Source: Bacteroidales bacterium (GTDB lineage Bacteria; Bacteroidota; Bacteroidia; Bacteroidales; DTU049). From it: 64,000 nt of DNA. Numbering within the stretch: position 1 is the stretch's first letter; the number at the start of each line of letters is the position of its first letter. Where the stretch lies: assembly GCA_026418905.1 (NCBI GenBank), contig JAOAAK010000003.1, positions 1 through 64,000 on the forward strand, written 5' to 3'. Positions 43,218 to 52,799 of the stretch are shown here, in pieces. Position numbers and translations under genes: made by a program. The notes under the pieces are model-generated. The model was not told the DNA's origin. It saw only the letters and a program-made list of their open reading frames with translations, and searched no databases.

Positions 43218-44890
43218 TCAGATCTCTTTTTACCTCCTTATTTTATTTATTTTATTTTACCTATGCTGGCATCCTCAGATGCCAGCTTTCTTTTTTATCT
43301 CAAGAAGAGAAGCAAAAATTTTTGATTGAAATAAAAAAACATATTTATACCTTCTCGGCTGATAGAATGCACGGTCGTGAAGCTGGTACAAAGGGAGAAA
43401 AAAAAGCATCCAAATACATTATTCGAACATTAAAACAACTACACATCCAACCTTTATTGGACACTTACGAAGATCGATTTACTATTCCATCTCTCCCTAG
43501 TGTAAAAAAAGCAGTGCTTATTGTCGACAAAACGACCTTTACCTACCCCAATGATTTTGGCATCTACCAGCTATTACAAGACGACAATGGCTTACTTGCT
43601 TTCAAACAATTAAGCTACCAGTCTGTAGATACGATATCTTTTACAGGATCAACTTTTGCTAAACTCGAAATTGATCCAAAACTGGGTAAAAAACATTGGG
43701 AAGACAGTTTGAGTTTTCTTATGATTGAAAAACTAAAACAAAAATTTGCATATTCAACAGGTAACACATTATTATTGGCAAGCAATCGTCCCATGTCATT
43801 ACCATCCAAAATTATACCTCGTTATTACTCACATCAAAATATTCTTTTCGTTCGATCAAAAAAACTTGAAAAATATTTAACCAACTCACGCTTTCCCATT
43901 AAATATGGTATATCGGTTCATTTTTCTTCAGATACTACCAGCGTTTCCAGAAATATCCTAGGTTGGATTGATAACCAAGCTCCAACCACAATTCTTTTAA
44001 GTGCTCATTATGACCATCTTGGCTATGGTTTAAGCAATTCACGAAATATTGGAAAACCAATGGTTCATAATGGTGCTGATGATAACGCTAGTGGAGTTGC
44101 TTTTGTACTAGCCTTGGCCAAATATATAATTTCTCATCCTCAATTATTTAACAATCATAATTACATATTTGCTTTTTGGAGCGCTGAAGAAAAAGGACTA
44201 CTTGGTAGCAAGCACTTTGTAAACAAATATCCTGATATCTTGAACAAAACAATTGCTGCACTCAATTTCGACATGGTGGGGCGTTTCGACTCTACTCAAC
44301 GACCTCTTTACATTTTGGGTACTGGTTCAAGTCCAATTTGGGATAGTTTATTTTATGTCTCCTTCGGAGAAAAAAACTACATCAAGAAAGTACCTGGTAG
44401 TATTCGGGGCTCAGATCAATATAGTTTTTACATTAAACAAATTCCCGTCCTTTTCTTTTTCACCGGGATGCATCAAGATTACCACACTCATGATGATGAT
44501 CCTGAGAAAATCTACTACGACGGCATGATAAAGATCCTTGAAATAACCCTTAATCTTTTAGCCGAGCTAAATAAGATCAAATATTTACCATTCTCGAATG
44601 TACCAGAAGAAAACACTATTTCACACGGAAGAACAAAACATTCTTTGGGAATTGTACCTGACTTATCTTGGCAAGGAAAGGGTGTTCGTATTGATGGTAT
44701 TGTTTCGGGCAAAATCGCTGAAAAAATTGGCCTCCAACCAGGTGATATAATCGTAAGAATTAATGAAATTGATATAGAAAACATCTATCAATACATGCAG
44801 GTCCTGAACAAATTAACTTCGGATAAAGAGCATTTGATTTTCATCCTTCGACAGGAGAATAAGTTAAGTTTTCCATTCCAACTCAACTAG
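43214..44890 (+). CDS. M28-family zinc aminopeptidase with C-terminal PDZ domain
   Basis: A 558-residue exported peptidase. N-terminal signal/anchor (LFTSLFYLFYFTYAGILRC). The M28 metal ligands can be read in order: LSAHYDHLG, NGADDNASGVA, SAEEKGLLGS, NFDMVGR and the late FTGMHQDYHTHDD. A PDZ domain occupies the last ~95 residues (GIVPDLSWQGKGVRIDGIVSGKIAEKIGLQPGDIIVRINEIDI). Co-transcribed with the M49-like gene upstream and followed after 5 bases by gpsA. Aminopeptidase activity is the family norm; the specificity is not visible. Confidence 0.92.
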   Translation: MIRSLFTSLFYLFYFTYAGILRCQLSFLSQEEKQKFLIEIKKHIYTFSADRMHGREAGTKGEKKASKYIIRTLKQLHIQPLLDTYEDRFTIPSLPSVKKAVLIVDKTTFTYPNDFGIYQLLQDDNGLLAFKQLSYQSVDTISFTGSTFAKLEIDPKLGKKHWEDSLSFLMIEKLKQKFAYSTGNTLLLASNRPMSLPSKIIPRYYSHQNILFVRSKKLEKYLTNSRFPIKYGISVHFSSDTTSVSRNILGWIDNQAPTTILLSAHYDHLGYGLSNSRNIGKPMVHNGADDNASGVAFVLALAKYIISHPQLFNNHNYIFAFWSAEEKGLLGSKHFVNKYPDILNKTIAALNFDMVGRFDSTQRPLYILGTGSSPIWDSLFYVSFGEKNYIKKVPGSIRGSDQYSFYIKQIPVLFFFTGMHQDYHTHDDDPEKIYYDGMIKILEITLNLLAELNKIKYLPFSNVPEENTISHGRTKHSLGIVPDLSWQGKGVRIDGIVSGKIAEKIGLQPGDIIVRINEIDIENIYQYMQVLNKLTSDKEHLIFILRQENKLSFPFQLN

Positions 44891-44895
44891 GTTCC

Positions 44896-45894
44896 ATGAA
44901 GAACGATGTATTACTTGGTATTGTTGGTGGCGGAAGTATGGCAACAGCTCTTGCCAAATTACTTCAGGAAAATGGCTTTCACGTCTTATGGTATATTCGA
45001 AGACGAGAAGTGATTGAATATATAAAAAAATTCGGACATAATCCAGATTATTTAAGTTCAGTTGAGTTTGATCCCAGCAAAATTAGCTTCTACCACAATA
45101 TTCAGGATATTTTCGAAGTATCTGATTATTTGTTTCTTGCTATACCAGCAGCATTTCTAAACAAAGCACTTTCTGAAGTTGATGAAGAACTCATTTGTGA
45201 AAAGTTTATCATCTCTACCATCAAGGGAATTATTCCAGATTTCAATCTCATTCCTTCTGAATATTTTGCCCAGTTTTTTAATTTTTCGCTTGAGAATTAT
45301 GCAATATTAGCAGGTCCCAGTCATGCCGAAGAATTGGTCATGAATAAGATATCTTATCTTACTATTGGAAGTACTAACATAAAATTTGCTGAATTTCTTA
45401 AAAATATTTTATCGTCCAACAACATTAAGTTTTCTTTATCCACCGATGTGAAAGGAATAGAATATGCGGCAACTCTAAAAAATATTTATGCTATTGCAGC
45501 CGGTATCAGTGATGGATTAAATTATGGCGATAATTTTATTAGTGTTCTAATTATTCATGCTATAAAAGAAATGCAATTTTTTCTCAATTCCATCAATCAC
45601 TTTAATAGAGATATAAATTCTTCTGTGTATGCTGGTGATTTACTCGTGACAGCATATAGTCAGTTCAGTCGTAACAGAGCTTTTGGCCGACTTATTGGAA
45701 AAGGCTATAGTGTAAATTATTCAAGAATTGAAATGAAACAAGTTGCAGAAGGTTATTACGCCACCAAATGTATGAAAGAAATTGCTGATAAAATGAATAT
45801 TCACATGCCTATTCTCGAAACCGTTTATCGGATCCTCTACAAAGAACTGTCTCCCTCACGAGAGATGAAAAAGCTTTCAGAAATTTTGACATGA
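44896..45894 (+). CDS. gpsA: Glycerol-3-phosphate dehydrogenase (NAD(P)+)
   Basis: A 332-residue cytoplasmic enzyme that reduces dihydroxyacetone phosphate to sn-glycerol-3-phosphate for phospholipid synthesis. Rossmann motif GIVGGGSMATALAKLL at residues ~7-22, then ILAGPSHAEEL, the catalytic lysine segment KGIEYAATLKNIYAIAAGISDGLNYGDN and the late RNRAFGRLIGKGYS. Length and motif order are normal. The gene is tightly packed after the M28 peptidase and before an unknown lipoprotein. Confidence 0.95.
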   Translation: MKNDVLLGIVGGGSMATALAKLLQENGFHVLWYIRRREVIEYIKKFGHNPDYLSSVEFDPSKISFYHNIQDIFEVSDYLFLAIPAAFLNKALSEVDEELICEKFIISTIKGIIPDFNLIPSEYFAQFFNFSLENYAILAGPSHAEELVMNKISYLTIGSTNIKFAEFLKNILSSNNIKFSLSTDVKGIEYAATLKNIYAIAAGISDGLNYGDNFISVLIIHAIKEMQFFLNSINHFNRDINSSVYAGDLLVTAYSQFSRNRAFGRLIGKGYSVNYSRIEMKQVAEGYYATKCMKEIADKMNIHMPILETVYRILYKELSPSREMKKLSEILT

Positions 45895-45948
45895 GTGAAA
45901 AATTTTAAAAAAAATATTAATTTCGTGGATGGAAAAAACACTTTTTTT

Positions 45949-46584
45949 ATGAATAAATATGTTTATATCATTATAATTTCGTTACTTTCCTTCATATCAT
46001 GCAAGGAAAACAAGGATACCGTTACACCTATTCCCAAAGGAATTTTTTTCAAAGGTTTTATTAATGAAAAAAGTAAGTCTCTTACTGTAGGAATCAATGG
46101 ATATTTGGATACTTACTTTGATTCGACAAGAAAAATCGGTGATACGGTTAAATTTCTAACAGGTATTAAGTTATATCAAGGTTCTTCTGGTTATTACATA
46201 GCATCTAAAGAAAAAATCGTATTTGAGTTGGTCAATATCCCTTTTGCTGATACTGCATCTAAAAAAGACAGTCTCTGGCATATAATGATGTCGAATAGAA
46301 CAAGCATACCTTTCTACAATGCATCATCTGCTGATTCCAACAAAAGTATGGGATTACGAATTCGATGGTGCGACTATCAGGGCATGTGGTATTCTACGGA
46401 AAAAGTAGCCCAAAGTGGAAGTGTTACCATCGATACGACCAAAGATCTTAGTAGTGGATCAGTTAGTGCCCATCAATGGTTTATCAGTTTTGAAGCAAAA
46501 TTGTGTAACAATAATAATACCAAGTGTTTTGAAATCAAGGAAGGGAAAGCACGTATAAAATTTTACAATAGCTCCATGCAGTAA
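45949..46584 (+). CDS. Lipoprotein of unknown function
   Basis: A 211-residue protein with a lipobox signal (YVYIIIISLLSFISC). I do not recognise the family. The mature part looks beta-rich (KSLTVGINGYLDTYFDSTRK, KIVFELVNIPFAD) and has two late Cys residues (LCNNNNTKCFE). The frame is open to a GTG at 45895, but that extension gives no signal peptide, so I take the ATG at 45949. It lies between gpsA and a TPR membrane protein; no contextual clue to its job. Confidence 0.65.
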   Translation: MNKYVYIIIISLLSFISCKENKDTVTPIPKGIFFKGFINEKSKSLTVGINGYLDTYFDSTRKIGDTVKFLTGIKLYQGSSGYYIASKEKIVFELVNIPFADTASKKDSLWHIMMSNRTSIPFYNASSADSNKSMGLRIRWCDYQGMWYSTEKVAQSGSVTIDTTKDLSSGSVSAHQWFISFEAKLCNNNNTKCFEIKEGKARIKFYNSSMQ

Positions 46585-46589
46585 TTTTA

Positions 46590-47909
46590 ATGAAACGCTT
46601 TCTTTTACTTGTATTTTTTTTAACAAGCTCAATATTTTTTCGTGGTCAAATACATCTAGACTCTCTTCACAGAAAATCAATTGCATTAAGAAAATACGAC
46701 CCAGAAAAAAGTTTTTCCATTGCCAGGCAAGCTTATCAATTATCGTTACAGCAAAACAGTGCTTCAGACATTGCTCTGAGTCTTCGGAACATGGGAACTG
46801 CGTGCCTTCTTCTTGGAAAATACAATGATGGTATTAAATATTTACAAGAAAGTCAGCAATGGTATGAGAAAATTAATGATCTTAAAGGCATTTCAGCTTG
46901 TGCCAATAATCTAGGACTTATTTATAAAAGAACTGATCATTTAGATTTGGCTGCTTATTACTTTCTCAAGGCTATTTATTTAGATCTTCAACTTAATGAT
47001 ACAGCAGCACTTTCCTCTGGCTTAAATAATCTTGCAGAAATTCTACAGTTAAAGGGACGTGTAGAACAGGCATTATATCTTTATCAGTTATCGACAACGA
47101 TTGACCTCAAATACGGGGACACATTGAGTGCTGCCCTTTCTTTGCTCAACATAGCTAATCTCTATTCTATCATCGATTCAACCAGAAAAAGCATGGAATT
47201 ATTACAAAAAGTCATTCAAATTGCTAAAGAATATGATCATCCACTCATGATGGCTCATGCTTTTAATTTGCAAGGGAACAATTATAGGATTTTATGTCAA
47301 TATGATTCAGCACGTTTTTATCTTTCTCATAGTTTGCAACTTCGGAAAAAATACGACGACTGGGAAGGATTAATAAATAGTTACATATATTATGCTTATC
47401 TACTTTCAGATGAAGGGAAATTCGATAGTGCCCAGGAATATTTTTTCTCAGCCATGAACCATTGCATTGAAACAGGTCATCGATTTCTTGCTTTTCATTC
47501 CCTTCTTACCTATGGCAAAATGCTCCATCATCAACGAAAATGGCACGAAAGCACTCAGACATTGCTTAATGCTATCGAAATTGCTGAAAACTCTGGTTAC
47601 ATGCTTGATTTACCCGAAATATATAATCTTATTGCTCTAAATTATGACTCGCTTGGCAACGATGAAATGGCACGAAAATACCATCAACTCAACATACTAT
47701 CTTTAAGCAAAAAACCAATTACGCCTCGACAAACCATAACTTCTTCCCGTCAAAACTTCTGGCTAGGAATACTAGTCTTTTTCTTTGTAGTGATTTTATT
47801 TTTATTGGTCTGGCTAATGTTAGAAATATTAAAAATAAGCAAACTAAGAGCGAACCTGCAAACGTCGCATAAAGAAGGGAATCAAGACTCCCTCGAGTCC
47901 AGAACGTAA
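46590..47909 (+). CDS. TPR-repeat protein with C-terminal membrane anchor
   Basis: A 439-residue exported protein: signal peptide (FLLLVFFLTSSIFFRG), about eight tetratricopeptide repeats (GKYDSAR-type motifs, NLGLIYKRTDHLDLAAYYFLKAI, NLAEILQLKGRVEQALYLYQLS), and one membrane helix near 395-415 (FWLGILVFFFVVILFLLVWLML). This is the sensory front half of many Bacteroidota histidine kinases and regulators, but here the protein ends ~25 residues after the helix with no kinase or DNA-binding module. Its last 66 bases overlap the end of the convergent DUF58 gene. Confidence 0.8.
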   Translation: MKRFLLLVFFLTSSIFFRGQIHLDSLHRKSIALRKYDPEKSFSIARQAYQLSLQQNSASDIALSLRNMGTACLLLGKYNDGIKYLQESQQWYEKINDLKGISACANNLGLIYKRTDHLDLAAYYFLKAIYLDLQLNDTAALSSGLNNLAEILQLKGRVEQALYLYQLSTTIDLKYGDTLSAALSLLNIANLYSIIDSTRKSMELLQKVIQIAKEYDHPLMMAHAFNLQGNNYRILCQYDSARFYLSHSLQLRKKYDDWEGLINSYIYYAYLLSDEGKFDSAQEYFFSAMNHCIETGHRFLAFHSLLTYGKMLHHQRKWHESTQTLLNAIEIAENSGYMLDLPEIYNLIALNYDSLGNDEMARKYHQLNILSLSKKPITPRQTITSSRQNFWLGILVFFFVVILFLLVWLMLEILKISKLRANLQTSHKEGNQDSLESRT

Positions 47910-48779
47910 ATTTGCTAATTGATAGTCCATACCAAATTCAATAGCCATATCCTCAATCATCTTAAGCCATTGAGCAAAATTACGAATGTAAGTATCTCTA
48001 ATTTCGGCTGGACGTATTTTTACCAAACCACCAGATTCCAAATCTATGAATTTATGGGGTTGATTATTAAATTGAAACTCACCTTCCAGCTGCCCGTCTA
48101 TTACATGAAATAAAATTACCTCATTTTTGTTATGCCTAATATGCAAAAGAGCGTCATATAGTTCATTCATGTTGTGTCGAACATCCATAAAATCAGTAAG
48201 TAATATGATCAAGCTCCGACGATGAATACGTTCTGCTATTTCATGCAAGCATGCAACCAATTCAGTTTGTTGAGGTTTTTCTTCGTACATTTTTTCAAGA
48301 TGTTGTTCAAGTACTTGGAGAAGGAAACGATGGTGTGAAAAAGAAGAACGAACCGACGAATGAAAAATAATCTTATCGCCTATAAGACTTAGACCCACTG
48401 CATCCTTTTGCTCGTGAAGCACAACCATCAGAGATGCTGCCAAATAGGTAGCAAAATGAAATTTGCTTTGCTGTTCAAGGGCAGTAGTTTCGTCCTTCGG
48501 AAACAGCATGGAGCGTGATCCATCAAGGATAAAATATGCTCTTAGATTTGTTTCTTCCTTAAATCGCTTAAGAAATAATTTTTGAGATCGAGCAAAAAGC
48601 TTCCAATCAATAAATCTCGTTGATTCTCCTTTATTATATGGTTTATATTCAGAAAATTCAACTGAAAAACCATGATAAGGGCTTTTGTGAATGCCAGTAA
48701 TAAAACCTGCTACAGCTTGTCTAGCTCGTAACGCTAGATGGCCAAACTGATAAATCTTACGATCATTCCAATCTATCAA
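47844..48779 (-). CDS. DUF58-domain protein (MoxR-associated type)
   Basis: A 311-residue protein with the DUF58 core: GEYKPYNKGE-like YSEYKPYNKGESTRFIDWKLFARSQ, KRFKEETNLRAYFILDGSRSMLF and a vWA-like fold. DUF58 proteins commonly accompany MoxR AAA+ ATPases in envelope-stress or metal-insertion modules, but no moxR gene is in the window. The start overlaps the thioredoxin stop by 4 bases (ATGA), so it is the distal gene of a kinase - trxA - DUF58 run. Confidence 0.88.
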   Translation of the reverse strand: MIDWNDRKIYQFGHLALRARQAVAGFITGIHKSPYHGFSVEFSEYKPYNKGESTRFIDWKLFARSQKLFLKRFKEETNLRAYFILDGSRSMLFPKDETTALEQQSKFHFATYLAASLMVVLHEQKDAVGLSLIGDKIIFHSSVRSSFSHHRFLLQVLEQHLEKMYEEKPQQTELVACLHEIAERIHRRSLIILLTDFMDVRHNMNELYDALLHIRHNKNEVILFHVIDGQLEGEFQFNNQPHKFIDLESGGLVKIRPAEIRDTYIRNFAQWLKMIEDMAIEFGMDYQLANLRSGLEGVLIPFFMRRLQVRS

Positions 48780-49093
48780 AGCAGTCGCATTAATTTTTCT
48801 TCTAAAATTCGCCTAGGAACTGCCCCAACCTGCTTATCAATAACCTGACCATCTTTGAAAAAAAGAATGGTAGGAATATTGCGAATTCCAAATCTCATGG
48901 TAGAGCTTGGATTTTCGTCTACATTTAATTTAACAAACTTAATTTTTCCATCGTAATCTTTAGCTAATTCTTCAATAATAGGGCCAATCAAACGACACGG
49001 CCCACACCATTCGGCCCAAAAATCCACAACAACGGGTAAATTGCTTTGTAATACTTCCTGATCAAAATTGCTATCTGTAAGTTGAATTACCAT
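48776..49093 (-). CDS. trxA: Thioredoxin
   Basis: A 105-residue thioredoxin with the active site WCGPC at residues 29-33 and the cis-proline context IRNIPTILFF. No signal peptide, so cytoplasmic. It reduces disulfides in ribonucleotide reductase and other targets. It lies between a large kinase gene (54 bases upstream) and DUF58 (4-base overlap), a position that does not indicate a special partner. Confidence 0.95.
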   Translation of the reverse strand: MVIQLTDSNFDQEVLQSNLPVVVDFWAEWCGPCRLIGPIIEELAKDYDGKIKFVKLNVDENPSSTMRFGIRNIPTILFFKDGQVIDKQVGAVPRRILEEKLMRLL

Positions 49094-49147
49094 TTTTTTG
49101 CAAAAGTAAAAAAAGAACTCAAATATTTAGAAGCAAAATAATAAATA

Positions 49148-52100
49148 TCATGAATTAGTTTTCAGGATTAATGTAAAACAACTGCCCACATGGAGTTGAG
49201 ATTCACAAACGATTTTACCACCATACATTTCTACTATGGTTTTAGCTATGGCTAGTCCCAGTCCACTTCCAGATGTTTTCGTGGTGAAGTTGGGCTGAAA
49301 AATTCTGCTCATTTCCTCCTTCGACATTCCCCTCCCATTGTCTTGAATAGCAATACAAACTTGATCGTTTAGGCATGAAACATTGATAGAAATTTCACCT
49401 CTTCGTTCCTCAACAAGTGCTTGAACTGCATTCTTTAAAAGGTTAATTAAAACCTGTCTCCAATGTTGATAATCTCCTATAATCCAGCATTTCTTTTCTG
49501 GTAGAGAAACCCTTAAATCATATTCATCCGAAAGAAACAAGGTTACAACATCCTGCACTAAATCGTGTACGGATGTTTTTTGGCTTTGATCTGGCTGGAC
49601 TAGTTTTCCTAGACTAGAAAAAGAAGATGCAATGTTATCAAGCGAATCAATTTGTTTTTGCAAGCTTTTAATGTAGTTTTCGAACTTAGACGAAAAATCT
49701 TTGTCTTTATCTACCCAAAGTTTCCAAATGTATTGGGTTGAAAGCTTCATTGGGGTAAGTGGATTTTTTATTTCATGAGCAACCTGCCTAGCCATATCTC
49801 GCCAAGCTAATTCACGTTCGTTTTCAGCCAATTGCTGAGCCTTAAGAGCAAGTTCATCAACCATGCTGTTGTATGCTTCAATCAAGTCAGCTATTTCATC
49901 TTGCCCCTCCCATGTAATTTTTTCATTCACACCACTGAGACGAATAGTTCTCATTCTGTTTTTAATTAAACTTAAAGGTCGCAATATCGGTTTCGTCAAA
50001 ACATACACCAAAATAACCCCCAGAAATATAATAATAAGATACAGATTTACCATCGATGAAATGTATGAAAATAATTCTTCATTAAATTGTTGCTCACGTG
50101 TAAAATACGGAACTTGGATAAATCCCATGACATGATAATTCCTGTCGTAAAGGGGATAATAGGCTGAATAATAACCCAGTTTTTCTATCTTTTCTCTTCT
50201 AATAACGTAGGGAGATACATGTTCTTTTAATTTTTCAAAAACCGTTGGATCTATATATGGAGCGATGAGGTTTCTTTCATAAAGCTCAGGACGGGTTGTA
50301 GTTAGAAGTTTTCCTTCCCAGTTATATAGATTGATGTCTACATGATTTTTGTAGCCATAGTTAAGGACAAATGATGTGAGCCAATCTGCGTTGAATAATG
50401 TTGAATCGGATGCAATCATAGCTTCAAGTTCTAGTTTTAAATTTTGCCCTTTTTCATGCAGTAACTCTTGATTTTTCCTATGACTAATTCGTAGTAAATT
50501 TTGAACTGAAAAGAAAACCGATATGCTGAATGAAACTAGGATGAACCAGAGCAGCATTCTTTGAAAACGAGTTGAAAGTCCTTTGTCGCTTGGAGATAAA
50601 AAAGAAAAACTTGGAATAAAAAGGAATACAAAAAACGTATAAAAAATAGATAAGAGAAAAACAAAACTAAACCCTGTCCACATATGATTAAATCCCATTT
50701 TTTCCCCTATCAGTAAAAGATCTGATCCCTGATCCGTTTTTACGTTAAACATGTAATGTGTCTTTGTTTCAACGAACTTTGCTGTATCAGTCATTAACCA
50801 TGAAGTATCTATTCGAAATGGGAATACAAACTGACCTTTGCTATAGCTTAATTCTCCATTATCATATAAGGCATAAGATACAAAAGATGAAATAATCATT
50901 ACGTCTGAATTCCTGTCGACCAATAGATTTGGATAATCCTGCGTCTTTTCTAACATCAAAGGAAATAGTTCTATAAAAACTTGGATTGTATCGGTCTTAC
51001 GATAAAGTGGAAAATTGACCAAATAATAACCCCGATTGTTTTCTTTAAAGAAAAAAATACCAGGTTTTACAAAAATACCATTTGAATCGATCTTATTTTT
51101 AAAATACTTCCAACAATTGCATTCTTCGTTAAACGGCCTGATAAGAATCTTGTCCTGCGAAGAACAAACAATAAGCTGAGAACTAAAATTCGATAAATAA
51201 CCTTTTTTAAAAAGCTGAGAGATTGTTTCACGAATCTTGATTTCTTCATTGATATTAGAATCAGATTTTTGTATGAACTCCTGCAAAGTCTCATCGATCA
51301 GATATTCAGCCAGATGGTCTCTCCCAGAACTCAGATACAGAGATAATATTTTGAGGTTTTGCTTTAACTTTTCGTGATAAATCTTTCTTAAAGATAACAC
51401 CACAAGAAATGAAAATATGACCAATGCAAAAAACAACAAAAGCGTTTTTTTGAGCTGATCCATTTTTACTAAAACCAGCAGTAAATAAGCAAGAATTAAA
51501 AAGCCACCAATAACTAAATAATCTTGCCAAAAAATCAAATGCTTAGTAAAAACGAAAATCAACGAACCCGACAAAACAAAAATTAATCCAACGTAATGTT
51601 CTTTTAACTTGGTTTTTTGAATAATATTTGACGCATGGTACCAAAAAATAGCAATTACAGTGGAAGCCAGCAAAACTGTGAAGAAAAGCCAAATTTGAAG
51701 CAAATCAAATGTTGTCAGATCTTTAAAATTCCAGTACCAGCTGCTGTTATGAAAAAAAGCAGGTAAAAAGACATAAAAAGCTACCATGAATAGCCAAATT
51801 GTGGTCCAGCACAGAAAAACCACAAAGTACTTCCATTCTTTCTTGGCTATTACCCATTGAAAATTTTTCAACAAGCGGAGAGTTAATCCAGTAAACCAAA
51901 AAAATGCCATTAAAACATTCAATAAATCTGCTAGGGAAGGTAGGCGAATGCTCCACGCAAAAAAATGAGGTTGTTTAATAATTAATCCTTTCCACACAGG
52001 GATAGAATAAACCAAGTGAAGAGTAAACCAGATGAAAAAAGTTGAAACGATAATAAATAAAACTTTCAATACGTAACTTCTAACATAATTATGCACATAT

Positions 52101-52759
52101 TTTCTTGATCCGCTGAAAAGTAGAAAAACTAATACATATAACAACATAGGCATGATCCACTGATAAGGATCATCTTCATGAAAACCTGGTTCGTATACAA
52201 ATGGTAAACAAACACCATAGGCATCAATTGACAAGCACTCGGTAGCGTCATGACTTACTGGAGGTTTGATAGCTAAATGCCTAATCCCTTGAAAAAAAGA
52301 TGAAAAATGAGGTTGAACAAAATCATTCCTAAACGTATAATTAAGATATATGGGGAGCTGTATTAAAAAAATAGTATCCTTTTTTGACCTTTTTTTGATA
52401 ATATCCCAGCCATTAGAAACAAATGAAATAGTTGATCCGTTACTTTCTTTCAAAATTTTTTTATCTGGTTCAGGATATTGATTTCCCGACCAACCTGTCA
52501 AATTTTCATTTACATATACCCATGCTGTGACATCTTTTTGGTAAAAAAAATTCAAAAATTCTTTAACAGAATATTTCAACACTTTTGCTTGCCATGTATC
52601 CAATGTTTTGAAAGCATGATTAATTTTTCGATAAAATCGTTTGATTTCGACATTTTTTTGTTGTGAAATAGTTAGATAAATTATCATTACCATCATCACA
52701 AAAACTATAAATAGATATGATTTTCTCATAACGGGTGTAATTTTTTTTATGAAATACAT
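49148..52759 (-). CDS. Large NtrY-like membrane sensor histidine kinase
   Basis: A 1203-residue kinase. The N-terminal two thirds contain roughly ten membrane segments and extracytoplasmic loops. A HAMP region follows near residue 930 (LIKNRMRTIRLSGVNEKITWEGQDEIADLIEAYN). The dimerisation/phosphoacceptor segment is WRDMARQVAHEIKNPLTPMKLS near residue 985, a hallmark of NtrY-type kinases, and the ATPase domain has INLLKNAVQAL, IQDNGRGM and SGSGLGLAIAK. It is much longer than proteobacterial NtrY (~750). No response regulator is adjacent; the HTH-less NtrC-family regulator at 39-40.3 kb is a candidate partner. Start may instead be the ATG at 52729 (MRKSYLF). Confidence 0.9.
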   Translation of the reverse strand: MYFIKKITPVMRKSYLFIVFVMMVMIIYLTISQQKNVEIKRFYRKINHAFKTLDTWQAKVLKYSVKEFLNFFYQKDVTAWVYVNENLTGWSGNQYPEPDKKILKESNGSTISFVSNGWDIIKKRSKKDTIFLIQLPIYLNYTFRNDFVQPHFSSFFQGIRHLAIKPPVSHDATECLSIDAYGVCLPFVYEPGFHEDDPYQWIMPMLLYVLVFLLFSGSRKYVHNYVRSYVLKVLFIIVSTFFIWFTLHLVYSIPVWKGLIIKQPHFFAWSIRLPSLADLLNVLMAFFWFTGLTLRLLKNFQWVIAKKEWKYFVVFLCWTTIWLFMVAFYVFLPAFFHNSSWYWNFKDLTTFDLLQIWLFFTVLLASTVIAIFWYHASNIIQKTKLKEHYVGLIFVLSGSLIFVFTKHLIFWQDYLVIGGFLILAYLLLVLVKMDQLKKTLLLFFALVIFSFLVVLSLRKIYHEKLKQNLKILSLYLSSGRDHLAEYLIDETLQEFIQKSDSNINEEIKIRETISQLFKKGYLSNFSSQLIVCSSQDKILIRPFNEECNCWKYFKNKIDSNGIFVKPGIFFFKENNRGYYLVNFPLYRKTDTIQVFIELFPLMLEKTQDYPNLLVDRNSDVMIISSFVSYALYDNGELSYSKGQFVFPFRIDTSWLMTDTAKFVETKTHYMFNVKTDQGSDLLLIGEKMGFNHMWTGFSFVFLLSIFYTFFVFLFIPSFSFLSPSDKGLSTRFQRMLLWFILVSFSISVFFSVQNLLRISHRKNQELLHEKGQNLKLELEAMIASDSTLFNADWLTSFVLNYGYKNHVDINLYNWEGKLLTTTRPELYERNLIAPYIDPTVFEKLKEHVSPYVIRREKIEKLGYYSAYYPLYDRNYHVMGFIQVPYFTREQQFNEELFSYISSMVNLYLIIIFLGVILVYVLTKPILRPLSLIKNRMRTIRLSGVNEKITWEGQDEIADLIEAYNSMVDELALKAQQLAENERELAWRDMARQVAHEIKNPLTPMKLSTQYIWKLWVDKDKDFSSKFENYIKSLQKQIDSLDNIASSFSSLGKLVQPDQSQKTSVHDLVQDVVTLFLSDEYDLRVSLPEKKCWIIGDYQHWRQVLINLLKNAVQALVEERRGEISINVSCLNDQVCIAIQDNGRGMSKEEMSRIFQPNFTTKTSGSGLGLAIAKTIVEMYGGKIVCESQLHVGSCFTLILKTNS

Positions 52760-52780
52760 GGTAAATAAAATTTTTTTTGT

Positions 52781-52788
52781 TAGATTTG
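52781..52788 (+). promoter_or_regulatory. Promoter -7 box for the T9SS type-B cargo gene
   Basis: TAGATTTG followed by C, an exact TAnnTTTG match 11 bases before the ATG at 52800. Confidence 0.55.
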
Positions 52789-52799
52789 CATAAAATTAT

